64,000 nt of DNA, from assembly GCA_963552605.1 (NCBI GenBank), contig CAUVKI010000005.1:1-64000 (forward strand), read 5' to 3'. Positions 44,392 to 54,321 of the stretch are shown piece after piece. Under the pieces are notes generated by a model, which worked only from the letters and a program-made list of their open reading frames with translations, had not been told where the DNA came from and did no database searches. This DNA comes from CAUVKI01 sp963552605 (GTDB lineage: Bacteria > Bacillota > Clostridia > Tissierellales > Peptoniphilaceae). Made by a program: the position numbers and the translations under genes. The first letter of the stretch is position 1. Every line of letters begins with the position of its first letter.

Positions 44392-44473
44392 TTTTCAAAT
44401 TCTTTGCGTCTCGCTGCAAATTTTAAAATGTTTGTATGGCATATGGTGATTTTTAAACTCGTCTTATATTTCC

Positions 44474-44506
44474 GACTCAATTGCATTATGGTTGAGTTTT
44501 TTTTAA
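44474..44506 (+). terminator. Second, weaker hairpin downstream of rdgB
   Basis: ACTCAA and TTGAGT form a 6-bp stem with an 11-base loop followed by eight T residues. It could back up the first terminator. Apart from the two hairpins and the promoter at 44614, 44322-44652 shows no gene. Confidence 0.35.
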
Positions 44507-44613
44507 ATTTGTAATCACTATCAATTACCGCTACGATTTTACTTAAAATTTTAATGTAGGTGTGAATAAAAAAAATTGATTTTGTATTAGGTGTTTATTT
44601 TTCATTTGCAGTG

Positions 44614-44622
44614 TGATAGAAT
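44614..44622 (+). promoter_or_regulatory. Extended -10 promoter of the S8 protease gene
   Basis: TGATAGAAT (TGn plus TAGAAT) lies 30 bases before the start, in a GTGTGATAGAATTTG context much like the pcrA and 54322 promoters. No convincing -35 is seen. Confidence 0.5.
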
Positions 44623-44652
44623 TTGCTTCAAATAAATAAAGGAGGTTTGTTT

Positions 44653-47600
44653 ATGAGAAGAAACAAAATCATTTCTTTGGCGTTGGCAATCGTTCTTGTA
44701 TTGCTTTCGTTTCCGATTAGTTCTCCGGTTTTGGGAGCCGGTGCGGAAACTTCCAGAGAAAAAGCCGTCAAGGCTGTGAAAGAAAGAGTGGATAATTCTC
44801 AAAGCACCGTAAAAAAACCGGTCTTTGGAAATTCCGAAACCTTAAGAGTGATAGTCGAGCTTGAGGATGAGCCGGCTATCTTAGCCGGAGAAGCTGCGGC
44901 TGAAAAGATCGCTGCAAGCGAAGCTTCGGTGAAGCAAAAAATGAGAGAACTCGGTATTCCGTTTAATGAACTTTTTTCAATGGATACCCTTGTTTCAGCA
45001 TTTTCGATTGAAGTAAAAAGACAATACTTAACAGAAATTTCAAAAATTCCGGGAGTAAAGAGAGTTCATGAAGCTCAAAGATATCTTCCTCCCGATGTTA
45101 AGCCTACAAAGGGTGGAAATCCTCCTGATCACAAAGGGGCAACTCCCGAACTCTATGCTTCTGTAGACATTATCGGAGCACAAAAAGTTTGGAATGAAAC
45201 CGGCTATAGGGGAGAGGGAACTCTTGTAGGCATCTTGGACACCGGATTTGATATTAACCACAACGCTTTCTCATTAGATGAGGGAGTGGAAGTGAAATAT
45301 ACCGAAGCCGAGATGAATGCTCTGATAAGAGAGAAAGGTTTACCCGGAAAGTATGTTTCAAGCAAAGTACCCTATGTTTTCAACTATCAGGATATGACTG
45401 CAGATTCGCTGCTGGATTCATACGGTTCAAGACACGGACTGCATGTTGCGGGAATTATCGGAGCCAACGCCAAAGAGGGTAAAGGAGAAATCCCTCCTAT
45501 CAGGGGTGTTGCTCCTCATGCTCAGCTTGCAATCCTTAAAGTTTTTTCGCAAGATGTCACTATGGTCTCCACTCCTACTGATGCACAGGTCAGAGCCATA
45601 GAGGACGCAATTAAACTTGGTTGCGACTCCATAAATATGTCTCTAGGTTCAAGAGCCGGATTTGTTGAAGGAGATGACTCTCTTATAAATGTGGCTTTCA
45701 GAAACGCAAGGGCTGCGGGTGTGTTTGTTGCGGTATCTCAAGGTAATAATGCAACTCCTTATGAGGGACGAAGAGAATACGGCTTGCTTTATGCAAAAAA
45801 AGAAAATCCCGATTTGTCAAATTCGAGTTCTCCGGCTCTTTCAAGTTGGGCAAGCGCTGTGGCGTCCACCGAGAATACGAGTATGGTAACGAATGTTGCA
45901 AAAGCTTCATTTTCCGGAGGGGTCAGAAATATAGGCTACCTGCTCGGAAGCTCAACAACTCCGTTCTCCCTTGAGATAAAAGCGGGAGAGCTTGTAGAGT
46001 GCGGGAACGGTTCGCCTGAAAGCTTTGAAGGCAAAGATTTAAAGGGAAAAGTAGCTCTAATCAAAAGGGGTGGCGCAACTTTCTCGAATATGGGACTTAC
46101 AGCTCATAAAATGGGTGCAAAGGGTGCGATCCTCTATAATAATCAACCCGGAACTATTTTAATGGGTTCGGATGCAGTGCCTAAGGAATTTCCCTTCTGC
46201 TCAATCACTGCAGAAAACGGAAAGTTTTTGCTTGAACATATCAACGATGTGAAAGTTGTGTTTGAAGCGAATAAAGAAGGAATCGACAAGAATGCGAACT
46301 CAATGAAGATGTCGGGATTTTCATCTTGGGGTCCTGCTCCCGATTTGAGAATTAAGCCGGAGATTTCCGCTCCCGGAGGAGTAATTTACTCAGCAGATGA
46401 AGGTAATCTCTATCAGACGATGAGCGGAACATCTATGGCATCTCCTCATATTGCAGGAGTTGCAGCCATAATTTCGCAGTTCGTAAACGATGAAAAGTCC
46501 GTCTTCCATACGCCCGCACTCAAGAGCGGAGCAAGCAAGGAAGAATTTGTAAGACTTATAATGATGAACACGGCAGTTCCTCAAAAAGAGCCTCAAGCAA
46601 CTTACTACAATGTAAGACGACAAGGCGCAGGGCTTGTGTCTTTGAGCAATGCCGTAAAGAATGAAGTTTTAATCAGAGCAACCGGCGGAGCTGACACCAC
46701 AAAAGATGAAAAGGTTGAGTTTAAGTCAACTTCCGAGAAAAAACTCACGGCAAATTTGGAAATCACGAATTATTCAAATGAAGTTAAGAGTTTTAGAGGA
46801 AACCTTATCGTTTTGAAAGATAAGCTTGCAGACAGCGAACTTTACACTGATTCAAAGATAATCACCGAAAAGTCGGAAGATATGAATTTTGAGTCCGGTT
46901 TTGTTAATCAAACGGTTGTAATCCCTGCAGGAGAAACTGTTACAGTTCAAGTCCCGATTGATTTTTCAAAAGATGAAATTGGGGAGAATGCTTTTGTTGA
47001 AGGGTTTATAAGATTGATTGCAACTTCTTCGGAAGATTCGGATCTCACAGTGCCTTTCCTTGCTTTCTACGGAAATTGGAATACACCGAGAATTTTTGAC
47101 AAGTTCCCTCATGAACTTGCAAAAGATGAGACCCCTCAAAACATTGATTATAATGTGTGGGAAGGTGAGGCACAGGTCAGGAATCCCGAAAATAAGTCTT
47201 TGAAAGTATTTGAAAAAGACAAAAAGAAATACTATGTGTGGAATCCGGACCTTTGCAAGGCTAAGAACGGTAAGATTACTCTTAAAATTGATTTTGTTGT
47301 CATGAGAAATGCTGAAGATGTAAAGATAGAGGAGCTTGATTCTGAAGGCAACTTTAAGTCGATGTTCTATAGCAGTGATGGAGAGCGAAAAGCTTATCCG
47401 GGTGCTTCGATGCGTAACGCGACATTTGCAAGAAATTCTCTGGCTTATGCGAAAGATGGAGAAGTTTCTAGGTTAAGACTTTCGGCTAAGCTTAACGACC
47501 CTTCGATTTCAGAAAGGCAAACGGTTGAATTGCCGCTGCTTAGTGATCAACAAAATCCGATTATAGAAAACTTTAAGCTTATCGAAGAAAACGGAAAGAA

Positions 47601-49047
47601 GCTTGTGGAGTTTAAACTTTCCGATTCAACTTTAGTTGACAGGTTTGGACTTCAAGCTGTAAACAGCGACGGTTCTCTCGGAAAGGAAGTTGAAGTCTCA
47701 CAAAGTGATGGAAAATATTCACTTACAGACTGGGAGTATGATGACAATAAGGAGCGTCATAGCAAGTATTTCGATCTTATCGGAGAAGAATCGAATAAGA
47801 GCATTGAAGCTTATAAGAACGGCTCGACAGTAAAAGTTGATATCACAAAATTTGCAAAATCAAAAGAAGTTATGCTTTATGTTTCCGATTTGGCAGGAAA
47901 CTTCTCATCGAAGTTCTTGGAAGTAAATGGAGAGGAATCAAGCTATGCTATAACAAATTCCAAAGATTCCAATGCGGATTTGGAAGTTGTTGTGAATACC
48001 AAAAAAGGCAAAGAGGACAAGAAGGATAACGATAAGTTCATTATCAAGCCCGGAGAGAGGAAAGATGTGGTTGTCGGTTCGGGCGGAAGTATTTCGGCTC
48101 TCGGAAAAGGCGGAAGTTTGTTTAAGCTTGAAACCTTTATGGTTGGGGGCAAGGATTTTAGGAAAAAAGCCTCTGCGATATCTCCTAAAAAAGGTGAACC
48201 TCAAAAATTCTCTGTAAATATCTCTGATTTCAGTGAATTGGAGAAAGGAGAGGTGTTGGTGAAACTTGAAGAACTGAAAGTTGAACCTCAAAAACCTCAC
48301 GAGTATCCGAAAGTCGAGGACAGAAAATATCCCATAGTTGCTATGGATAAACCCTATCACTATTGGTATATTTCGGAGAATGATCCCGAGACAAATCCTC
48401 AAAAAGATCCTGAAATTGTAAATGGTATGTTGCAATTCAGAGGAAATGTGCTCTATACCACTCCTGAAGAGCTTGACAGGGTGGAGCTTGTATTCCAAAA
48501 TCCCATTACAAGAGAGCCTGCATCTCCCGTTTATACGGTTGAGAAATCGGCTATAAAGGAAAAGCATTTCAAAAAGAGGGCTCATGCAGGCGTGATTTAT
48601 GACGCTATGTCCTTGTTCTTTGAGGGAGAAATGCCTATGCCTAAAGACGGACGCAATTACTACACCCTTACTGTAAGTGCCGTGAATAAGGATGGGAGAA
48701 GAGGGGAGATAGGGCTTTCAATCCACATAGATAAGAAAGCACCTGATTTCAATGTCAAGATGGCTCCCAGAGAGCTGAATTCAAGATCTGTTTCATTCAA
48801 CTATACCTTAGCTGACGACAGCATGATAAATGAGATTTCAGTGCAGATTTTGGGAAGCGGAGAGCAAATATTCTATAAGCAGTTATCTCTTGAAGACAAG
48901 GTTTTTGAAAACGGGCACACCGTGTATAAAGGCTCTTTCTCTTACGATAACTTGCCCAAGGGAGTGACTTTCCTGCAATTTGTCGTTTCGGAAGCGGGGA
49001 CATCTCGCAAAATCAATAGAACGATCGGCGTTTACAGAATGCCGTAG
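44653..49047 (+). CDS. Large secreted subtilisin-like (S8) protease, C5a-peptidase/lactocepin type
   Basis: This 1464-residue exported protease starts at ATG 44653 behind AAAGGAGG, with a signal peptide ending near SPVLGAGA. A propeptide-like region (to about 170) precedes the S8 domain: catalytic Asp196 in LVGILDTGFDINH, His261 in SRHGLHVAG and Ser594 in SGTSMASPHIAG. A protease-associated (PA) domain is inserted between His and Ser (LKGKVALIKRGGATFSNMG). The C-terminal 800 residues look like Fn3/Ig-type modules as in streptococcal C5a peptidase and PrtP. There is no LPXTG, so anchoring is by another route or absent. Likely roles are peptide supply or cleavage of host proteins. Confidence 0.93.
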   Translation: MRRNKIISLALAIVLVLLSFPISSPVLGAGAETSREKAVKAVKERVDNSQSTVKKPVFGNSETLRVIVELEDEPAILAGEAAAEKIAASEASVKQKMRELGIPFNELFSMDTLVSAFSIEVKRQYLTEISKIPGVKRVHEAQRYLPPDVKPTKGGNPPDHKGATPELYASVDIIGAQKVWNETGYRGEGTLVGILDTGFDINHNAFSLDEGVEVKYTEAEMNALIREKGLPGKYVSSKVPYVFNYQDMTADSLLDSYGSRHGLHVAGIIGANAKEGKGEIPPIRGVAPHAQLAILKVFSQDVTMVSTPTDAQVRAIEDAIKLGCDSINMSLGSRAGFVEGDDSLINVAFRNARAAGVFVAVSQGNNATPYEGRREYGLLYAKKENPDLSNSSSPALSSWASAVASTENTSMVTNVAKASFSGGVRNIGYLLGSSTTPFSLEIKAGELVECGNGSPESFEGKDLKGKVALIKRGGATFSNMGLTAHKMGAKGAILYNNQPGTILMGSDAVPKEFPFCSITAENGKFLLEHINDVKVVFEANKEGIDKNANSMKMSGFSSWGPAPDLRIKPEISAPGGVIYSADEGNLYQTMSGTSMASPHIAGVAAIISQFVNDEKSVFHTPALKSGASKEEFVRLIMMNTAVPQKEPQATYYNVRRQGAGLVSLSNAVKNEVLIRATGGADTTKDEKVEFKSTSEKKLTANLEITNYSNEVKSFRGNLIVLKDKLADSELYTDSKIITEKSEDMNFESGFVNQTVVIPAGETVTVQVPIDFSKDEIGENAFVEGFIRLIATSSEDSDLTVPFLAFYGNWNTPRIFDKFPHELAKDETPQNIDYNVWEGEAQVRNPENKSLKVFEKDKKKYYVWNPDLCKAKNGKITLKIDFVVMRNAEDVKIEELDSEGNFKSMFYSSDGERKAYPGASMRNATFARNSLAYAKDGEVSRLRLSAKLNDPSISERQTVELPLLSDQQNPIIENFKLIEENGKKLVEFKLSDSTLVDRFGLQAVNSDGSLGKEVEVSQSDGKYSLTDWEYDDNKERHSKYFDLIGEESNKSIEAYKNGSTVKVDITKFAKSKEVMLYVSDLAGNFSSKFLEVNGEESSYAITNSKDSNADLEVVVNTKKGKEDKKDNDKFIIKPGERKDVVVGSGGSISALGKGGSLFKLETFMVGGKDFRKKASAISPKKGEPQKFSVNISDFSELEKGEVLVKLEELKVEPQKPHEYPKVEDRKYPIVAMDKPYHYWYISENDPETNPQKDPEIVNGMLQFRGNVLYTTPEELDRVELVFQNPITREPASPVYTVEKSAIKEKHFKKRAHAGVIYDAMSLFFEGEMPMPKDGRNYYTLTVSAVNKDGRRGEIGLSIHIDKKAPDFNVKMAPRELNSRSVSFNYTLADDSMINEISVQILGSGEQIFYKQLSLEDKVFENGHTVYKGSFSYDNLPKGVTFLQFVVSEAGTSRKINRTIGVYRMP

Positions 49048-49053
49048 GAGGTT

Positions 49054-50262
49054 ATGATGAAAAAAATACTTTTTCTATTATCAGCGCTGATGCTTTTGCT
49101 CTCCTTTAAAGGAGTATCGGAAGCATATTCGGGCTTTGATTACACCTTGCCCACTGAAGAAAGTGCTGCAAAATCTTCTCTTAGAGAAGTGATGGCAATT
49201 CTTCAAAGTAAGATTTCCGTCCTTCCTAAAGACTCCACTCTCTACCGAAGCATAAGCAACGCTTTGGTGGGAGCAAAAAAGGTTTTGAATGATAAAAATT
49301 CTACCGAAGCCGATTTTATAAATGAAAAGGCTAAGCTTGAGAAATTCTTTGAGTCTAACGGAGGTGTGGCAAATTTCTATTTCGGTTCGGAGTTTATGCC
49401 CTTTGAGGGAAAAGAAGTAAGACGCCAAAAAATAGTTTACACTGAAGAACTTTTGAGAAAAATGGTTCAGCTTATCGGAGTGGACGGAACCAACTTAAGC
49501 GACAGAATTGTAATGACGGTTGACCCCGGCTTGAAACTTGGCGAAGAACCGAAAAAAGACTTTTTTGTGACTTACAGCGACCCCTTGGGCGGCAATCAGA
49601 CAATGCTCTTTTTCAAAGAAAAAGATATGACCAAGCCCGTCATTCAAACTCCCGGAGCTTTGGATATTAAGGACGGCACGGTTCTTACGATGGATTTGCT
49701 GATTGAAAAAGGTGTGAAAGCTTATGACACCAAGGACGGGGACTTAACCTCAAAAATTCGTGCCATCATTGACGGAATGGAACTTCCCTACAAGGTTACA
49801 AAAGGGAACTACAAGCTTTCGTTGGTAGTTTCCGATGAGAATGGAAATGAAACGGTTGAATATGTTGATATCCATGTATATGAGGACTTTAATAATAGCG
49901 AATTGAGTTTGCTGCTCTTTAACGACAAAAACGGAAAAGAGGCTTATTCTTCATCAATAGTAGACGAAAAAGCCGTTCCTCAAATCGTTATCGGAAAATC
50001 GGAGTTAAGCAAAGCGCTTCCCAAATTCGCTCAGGTTCTCTATAAAAATACCGGAGAATTGATGACCAAGAAAGATTCTAAAGGTAAGGAATGGGTTGTT
50101 GACATAGAATGGAGACTTGACGGAACTGTGGTGAGCGACCTTTCATCCTACACTAGTGGGAAAAAATTGGTTGCTATTGTGAAGTCTAAAGTTGAGACTG
50201 CGACCGATCCCAAAATTTCCTTTGAGTTCATAGAAGTAGAAGTCGGGGTCGTTTTGCACTAA
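49054..50262 (+). CDS. Secreted protein with an Ig-like domain, unknown function
   Basis: The 402-residue product follows the protease gene by six bases (TAGGAGGTT then ATG), so the two share a transcript. It has a signal peptide (ILFLLSALMLLLSFKGVSEA), a helical segment of about 70 residues, and an Ig-like stretch around residues 205-275 (IKDGTVLTMDLLIEKGVKAYDTKDGDLTSKI) like DUF5011-type surface repeats. No enzyme motif or wall anchor is visible. A role as an accessory or partner of the protease is inference from position. Confidence 0.7.
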   Translation: MMKKILFLLSALMLLLSFKGVSEAYSGFDYTLPTEESAAKSSLREVMAILQSKISVLPKDSTLYRSISNALVGAKKVLNDKNSTEADFINEKAKLEKFFESNGGVANFYFGSEFMPFEGKEVRRQKIVYTEELLRKMVQLIGVDGTNLSDRIVMTVDPGLKLGEEPKKDFFVTYSDPLGGNQTMLFFKEKDMTKPVIQTPGALDIKDGTVLTMDLLIEKGVKAYDTKDGDLTSKIRAIIDGMELPYKVTKGNYKLSLVVSDENGNETVEYVDIHVYEDFNNSELSLLLFNDKNGKEAYSSSIVDEKAVPQIVIGKSELSKALPKFAQVLYKNTGELMTKKDSKGKEWVVDIEWRLDGTVVSDLSSYTSGKKLVAIVKSKVETATDPKISFEFIEVEVGVVLH

Positions 50263-50266
50263 GAGA

Positions 50267-50294
50267 GAGGGCTGCTTAAAGCAGTCCTTTTTTT
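50267..50294 (+). terminator. Terminator after the protease operon
   Basis: AGGGCTGCT and AGCAGTCCT form a 9-bp stem (one G-T pair) with a 3-base loop and a T tract. Confidence 0.85.
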
Positions 50295-50379
50295 ATACGC
50301 TCACACCCTAGAAATAAGTTTCAAACAAACCTATTCGTAATGGAAAATATCCTAATCTTAATCCGCTTTTTTTGTATTG

Positions 50380-50388
50380 TGTTATAAT
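50380..50388 (+). promoter_or_regulatory. Extended -10 promoter of purL
   Basis: TGTTATAAT (TGn plus a perfect TATAAT) lies 21 bases before the purL start. The leader is too short to hold a purine riboswitch, and no PurR-type repeat was recognised in 50295-50380. Confidence 0.55.
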
Positions 50389-50409
50389 GTGAAAAAAGGA
50401 GGGATTGTT

Positions 50410-53400
50410 GTGGATAGAATAATTTCTGAAAAGAGGTCTGAGTTCGCCGTTGAGGCGAGAGGGCTTTTGAAAAATTTCAGGGAAGATTTGGGCGTGTCAA
50501 GATTAGAGAATGTCAGGCTCTTAAATGTGTATTATATGGACTGTCACACAAGCGAGGAACTTGAAGCAAGCCTTAGTACAGTGTTTTCCGAACCGTCCGT
50601 GGATACAGTCAAGGTGGGGGATTTTGATATACCGAATGACGCAAGGGTTTTCGGAATGAGATTTCTGCCGGGACAGTATGACCAGAGGGCGGACAGTGCG
50701 GAACAGGCTGTAAGGATATTGACAGGTTCGGAAGTATCGGTGCGCTCGATGAAGGTCTTTATTCTTGAAGGAGAGATTAGTGATGATGAATTTTCCGAAA
50801 TAAAAAGATATATGATAAATCCCACCGACTCCGAGGAGGCTCCTCTCACAATGCCTTCTTCCTTTAAGGATATGTCGGTTTCAAGAGAAAAAACGGAAGT
50901 TTTCACAGGATTTAGAACGCTTGACGGCGAAGAACTTAAAAATTTTTCAGACAGACAATCATTGGCTATGTCTTTTGAAGATCTCAAGCTTATACAAAAG
51001 TATTATGCCAATGAAGAGGACAGAGATCCGACAGAAGCCGAGATAAAAATATTTGATACCTATTGGTCGGACCATTGCCGCCACACGACTTTTGAAACGG
51101 TTTTGACAAATCTTAAATTCTACGGCGCTTCGCCCTTGGCTGACAGCTTTACGGAATATATTTCTCTTAGGGATGAAGTGTATGCAGATAAGCAGCGCCC
51201 TATCTCACTTATGGATATGGCAACCATTGCCGCAAAAGCCCATAGAAAAAGGGGATTGTTGGAAGATCAGGAAATTTCCGGAGAGATAAACGCCTGCTCC
51301 GTTGAAATAGAAACGGATCATAAAGGAGAAAAAGAACCGTGGCTGATGATGTTTAAGAACGAAACTCATAATCACCCGACCGAGATAGAGCCTTTCGGAG
51401 GAGCGGCAACTTGTCTGGGCGGAGCTATAAGAGATCCCCTTTCCGGAAGAAGCTATGTATATCAGGCGATGAGAATAAGCGGTGCGGCAGACCCTACCGT
51501 ACCCGTTTCAAAAACCCGACAGGGAAAAATTCCTCAGTTAAAGCTCACCCGCACCGCCGCAGCGGGATATAGTTCCTATGGCAATCAGATAGGTATCGCA
51601 ACAGGTTATGTAAGAGAATATTATCACCCGGGGTATGAAGCTAAGAGGTTGGAGCTTGGCGCGGTAATCGGTGCGGTTAGAAAGGATATGGTAAGAAGAG
51701 AAGAACCCTCTCCGACAGATGTAGTGCTGCTTTTGGGGGGGAAGACCGGAAGGGACGGACTTGGCGGAGCGGTGGGTTCTTCCAAGAAACAAACCGAAAG
51801 TTCAATCGAAACTTCGGGTGCGGAAGTGCAAAAAGGCAATGCTCCTGAAGAACGAAAGATTTTGAGGCTCTTCAGAAATCCCGATGCCACAAAGCTTATT
51901 AAAAAGTGCAATGACTTCGGTGCCGGAGGGGTGAGCGTTGCAATCGGCGAATTAGCAAGGGGGTTGGATATAGATTTGGACGCCGTTCCCCTGAAATATT
52001 CAGGAATAACCGCAACGGAGATAGCTATTTCGGAGTCTCAGGAGCGAATGGCAGTAGTGGTTTCAAAAGAGGATTGCGAAAAATTTATATCCCTTGCAAA
52101 TGAGGAAAATCTAAGCGCCGTAAAAGTTGCTCACGTAACGGATTCCGAAAGGCTGAGAATGACCTATAAGGGAGAAGTAATCTGCGATATATCTCGTAAA
52201 TTTTTAGATACCAACGGAGCCAAAAATACTCAAACTGCAGATTTATCATTTTCCGTTCCTAACAAATACTTTGTTGGAAAAGGTGGAGATATAAAAACTC
52301 GGTGGTTTAATGCAATATCCGACTTAAATGCAGCTTCTCAAAAAGGACTTAAAGAAAGATTTGATTTTTCCGTTGGAGCCGGAACAGTGTTGGCGCCTCT
52401 CGGCGGAAAATATCAACTTACGGAAGAAGTGGGTATGGTGAGTAAAATTCCCGTGATTGACGGCGAAACCCGAACCTGTTCGGTAATGGCGGCGGGATTT
52501 TATCCTTATCTGGGAGAACTTTCAACCTACCATTCGGCAGTTTTTGCCGTGGCGGATTCGGTAGCAAAACTCGCCTGCTACGGAGCGGATCTTTCAAGAA
52601 TACGACTGTCTTTCCAAGAGTATTTCGGAAAGCTCAAAGATAATCCGAAAAAATGGGGAGAGGTTTCAGCAGCGCTCTTGGGAGCTTTGACAGCGCAGAT
52701 GAGTTTGGGAACTCCCTCCATAGGCGGAAAGGATTCGATGAGCGGCACTTTTGAGGATTTGGACGTTCCTCCCACATTTGTTTCTTTCGCCGCCTCAACT
52801 TCCGAACTCTCTAAAATCACAACGGCTTCTCTGCAAGGCGGGGGAAGTTCGCTATACCTTTTGGAAACCAATTTGAATGAATTTCTTTTGCCCGATTTTG
52901 ATTTACTTAAAAGAAACCTCAAGCTTATATCCGACGGAAAGTTTAAATCCGTTTCCACTGTTAGAAACGGAGGAATTGCGGAAACTCTTTCCAATATGGC
53001 ATTCGGAAATATGATAGGTTTTTCGCTGGATATTTCGGAGGAAAAACTTTTTATTCCCATGGTCGGCTCGTTTATAGTTGAAAGCGACGAAGATTTGGGA
53101 GATGGCTTCATAAAAATAGGGGAAACCTCAGATGACGGAATTATTCACTATAAAGATTTGAACATCTCGCTTGAAGAATTGAAAAAAATATGGGAAGCTC
53201 CGTTGGAGGGTGTGTTTTTATCAAAAGAAAATGAAGATAAAAGGGAGGTTAAAACCCTTTCTTATGACAAAAAAGTTTTTATAAAAGGAGAAAGCTTTGC
53301 AAAACCCAAGGTGCTTATAACCGCTTTTTCGGGTACAAACTCTGAGTATGATTCCAAAAATGCCTTTGACCGTGCAGGAGCTCAAACCGAAATATTTTTA

Positions 53401-54099
53401 TTCAAAAACCGTACTGCTTCCGACATAGAACAATCCGTCAAAAAGCTTTCCGAAAAAATAAAAAGCTCTCAAATTGTTATGATTCCGGGAGGTTTCAGTG
53501 CCGGAGACGAACCCGAGGGGTCTGCAAAATTCATTGCAACCTGCTTTAGAAATCCCGGAATAAAGGAAGCTTTGAATTATCAGTTTAATGAAAAGAAAGG
53601 GTTGATACTTGGGATTTGCAACGGATTTCAAACTTTGATTAAGCTCGGACTTCTTCCTTATGGAAAGATTTCCGCACTTGATGAAAATTCTCCTACCCTG
53701 ACTTATAATTCAATAGGTCATCATCAAGCCGTTATGGTGAATGTTAGAATATCCTCGAACATTTCCCCTTGGTATGCAAAAATGAATTTGGGAGAAGTTT
53801 ATAAAATGCCAATAAGCCACGGTGAGGGAAGATTTATTTCAAACGACTTGCTTATGAAAGAACTGATAGCCGACGGACAAATAGCGTCGCAATATGTGGA
53901 TTTTGACGACAATGCCACTATGGATATAAATTTCAACCCCAACGGATCTCTTATGGCTGTCGAAGCTTTGACGGATAAAACCGGAAGAATTTTGGGAAAG
54001 ATGGGTCACTCCGAGAGAATAACCTACGGCACTTATAAAAATATTCCGAATGTAGAACCTCAGCCGATATTTTTGGGAGGAGTGGAATATTTTTCATAA
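50410..54099 (+). CDS. purL: Phosphoribosylformylglycinamidine synthase, single-chain
   Basis: This 1229-residue enzyme converts FGAR to FGAM with glutamine and ATP in purine synthesis. It is the fused form: an N-terminal PurS-like part, two PurL synthetase halves (TYWSDHCRHTTFETV, then NETHNHPTEIEPFGGAATCLGG and FGAGGVSVAIGELA), and a C-terminal glutamine amidotransferase with nucleophile in GICNGFQTL and SHGEGRF. The start chosen is GTG 50410 behind GGAGG. An upstream ATG at 50377 lies on the promoter. No other purine gene is nearby; it stands alone between surface-protein genes. Confidence 0.96.
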   Translation: MDRIISEKRSEFAVEARGLLKNFREDLGVSRLENVRLLNVYYMDCHTSEELEASLSTVFSEPSVDTVKVGDFDIPNDARVFGMRFLPGQYDQRADSAEQAVRILTGSEVSVRSMKVFILEGEISDDEFSEIKRYMINPTDSEEAPLTMPSSFKDMSVSREKTEVFTGFRTLDGEELKNFSDRQSLAMSFEDLKLIQKYYANEEDRDPTEAEIKIFDTYWSDHCRHTTFETVLTNLKFYGASPLADSFTEYISLRDEVYADKQRPISLMDMATIAAKAHRKRGLLEDQEISGEINACSVEIETDHKGEKEPWLMMFKNETHNHPTEIEPFGGAATCLGGAIRDPLSGRSYVYQAMRISGAADPTVPVSKTRQGKIPQLKLTRTAAAGYSSYGNQIGIATGYVREYYHPGYEAKRLELGAVIGAVRKDMVRREEPSPTDVVLLLGGKTGRDGLGGAVGSSKKQTESSIETSGAEVQKGNAPEERKILRLFRNPDATKLIKKCNDFGAGGVSVAIGELARGLDIDLDAVPLKYSGITATEIAISESQERMAVVVSKEDCEKFISLANEENLSAVKVAHVTDSERLRMTYKGEVICDISRKFLDTNGAKNTQTADLSFSVPNKYFVGKGGDIKTRWFNAISDLNAASQKGLKERFDFSVGAGTVLAPLGGKYQLTEEVGMVSKIPVIDGETRTCSVMAAGFYPYLGELSTYHSAVFAVADSVAKLACYGADLSRIRLSFQEYFGKLKDNPKKWGEVSAALLGALTAQMSLGTPSIGGKDSMSGTFEDLDVPPTFVSFAASTSELSKITTASLQGGGSSLYLLETNLNEFLLPDFDLLKRNLKLISDGKFKSVSTVRNGGIAETLSNMAFGNMIGFSLDISEEKLFIPMVGSFIVESDEDLGDGFIKIGETSDDGIIHYKDLNISLEELKKIWEAPLEGVFLSKENEDKREVKTLSYDKKVFIKGESFAKPKVLITAFSGTNSEYDSKNAFDRAGAQTEIFLFKNRTASDIEQSVKKLSEKIKSSQIVMIPGGFSAGDEPEGSAKFIATCFRNPGIKEALNYQFNEKKGLILGICNGFQTLIKLGLLPYGKISALDENSPTLTYNSIGHHQAVMVNVRISSNISPWYAKMNLGEVYKMPISHGEGRFISNDLLMKELIADGQIASQYVDFDDNATMDINFNPNGSLMAVEALTDKTGRILGKMGHSERITYGTYKNIPNVEPQPIFLGGVEYFS

Positions 54100-54101
54100 A
54101 T

Positions 54102-54154
54102 AAAAAAGAGAATTGCAAGATGATTTCGATATCATAATGCAATTCTTTTTTTTA
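54102..54154 (+). terminator. Terminator after purL
   Basis: GAATTGCA (54110-54117) pairs with TGCAATTC (54138-54145), with an inner ATGAT/ATCAT stem, then nine T residues. The A tract on the other side allows bidirectional action. Confidence 0.85.
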
Positions 54155-54283
54155 TTCCGTAAGACATATTAAAAAAAACTGTCGGAAGTTTTTTTGACTT
54201 GTTTGATTGATTGGTATAGGTTAGGTGTGATTGCTTATTTTTTTTTAACTAAGTGAAATAAAAAAGTATGAATGGCTTAATTG

Positions 54284-54292
54284 TGATATACT
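54284..54292 (+). promoter_or_regulatory. Possible extended -10 promoter of the 1851-residue surface protein gene
   Basis: TGATATACT lies 30 bases before the start in a TTGTGATATACTTA context, resembling the pcrA (TTGTGATATAATTG) and S8 protease promoters. A separate TTGACT/TATAGG pair upstream has a poor 15-base spacer. Confidence 0.4.
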
Positions 54293-54321
54293 TATTGGGA
54301 ATAACTTGTGGGAGGTTTTTT

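Noticed and set aside
47938..48585. Minus-strand ORF of 215 codons inside the S8 protease gene
   Set aside because: It is an antisense shadow of a well-supported coding region, with no start signal.
50295..50409. Purine riboswitch or PurR operator before purL
   Set aside because: The -10 lies 21 bases before the start, and no conserved purine-aptamer loops or PurBox-like inverted repeats were recognised.
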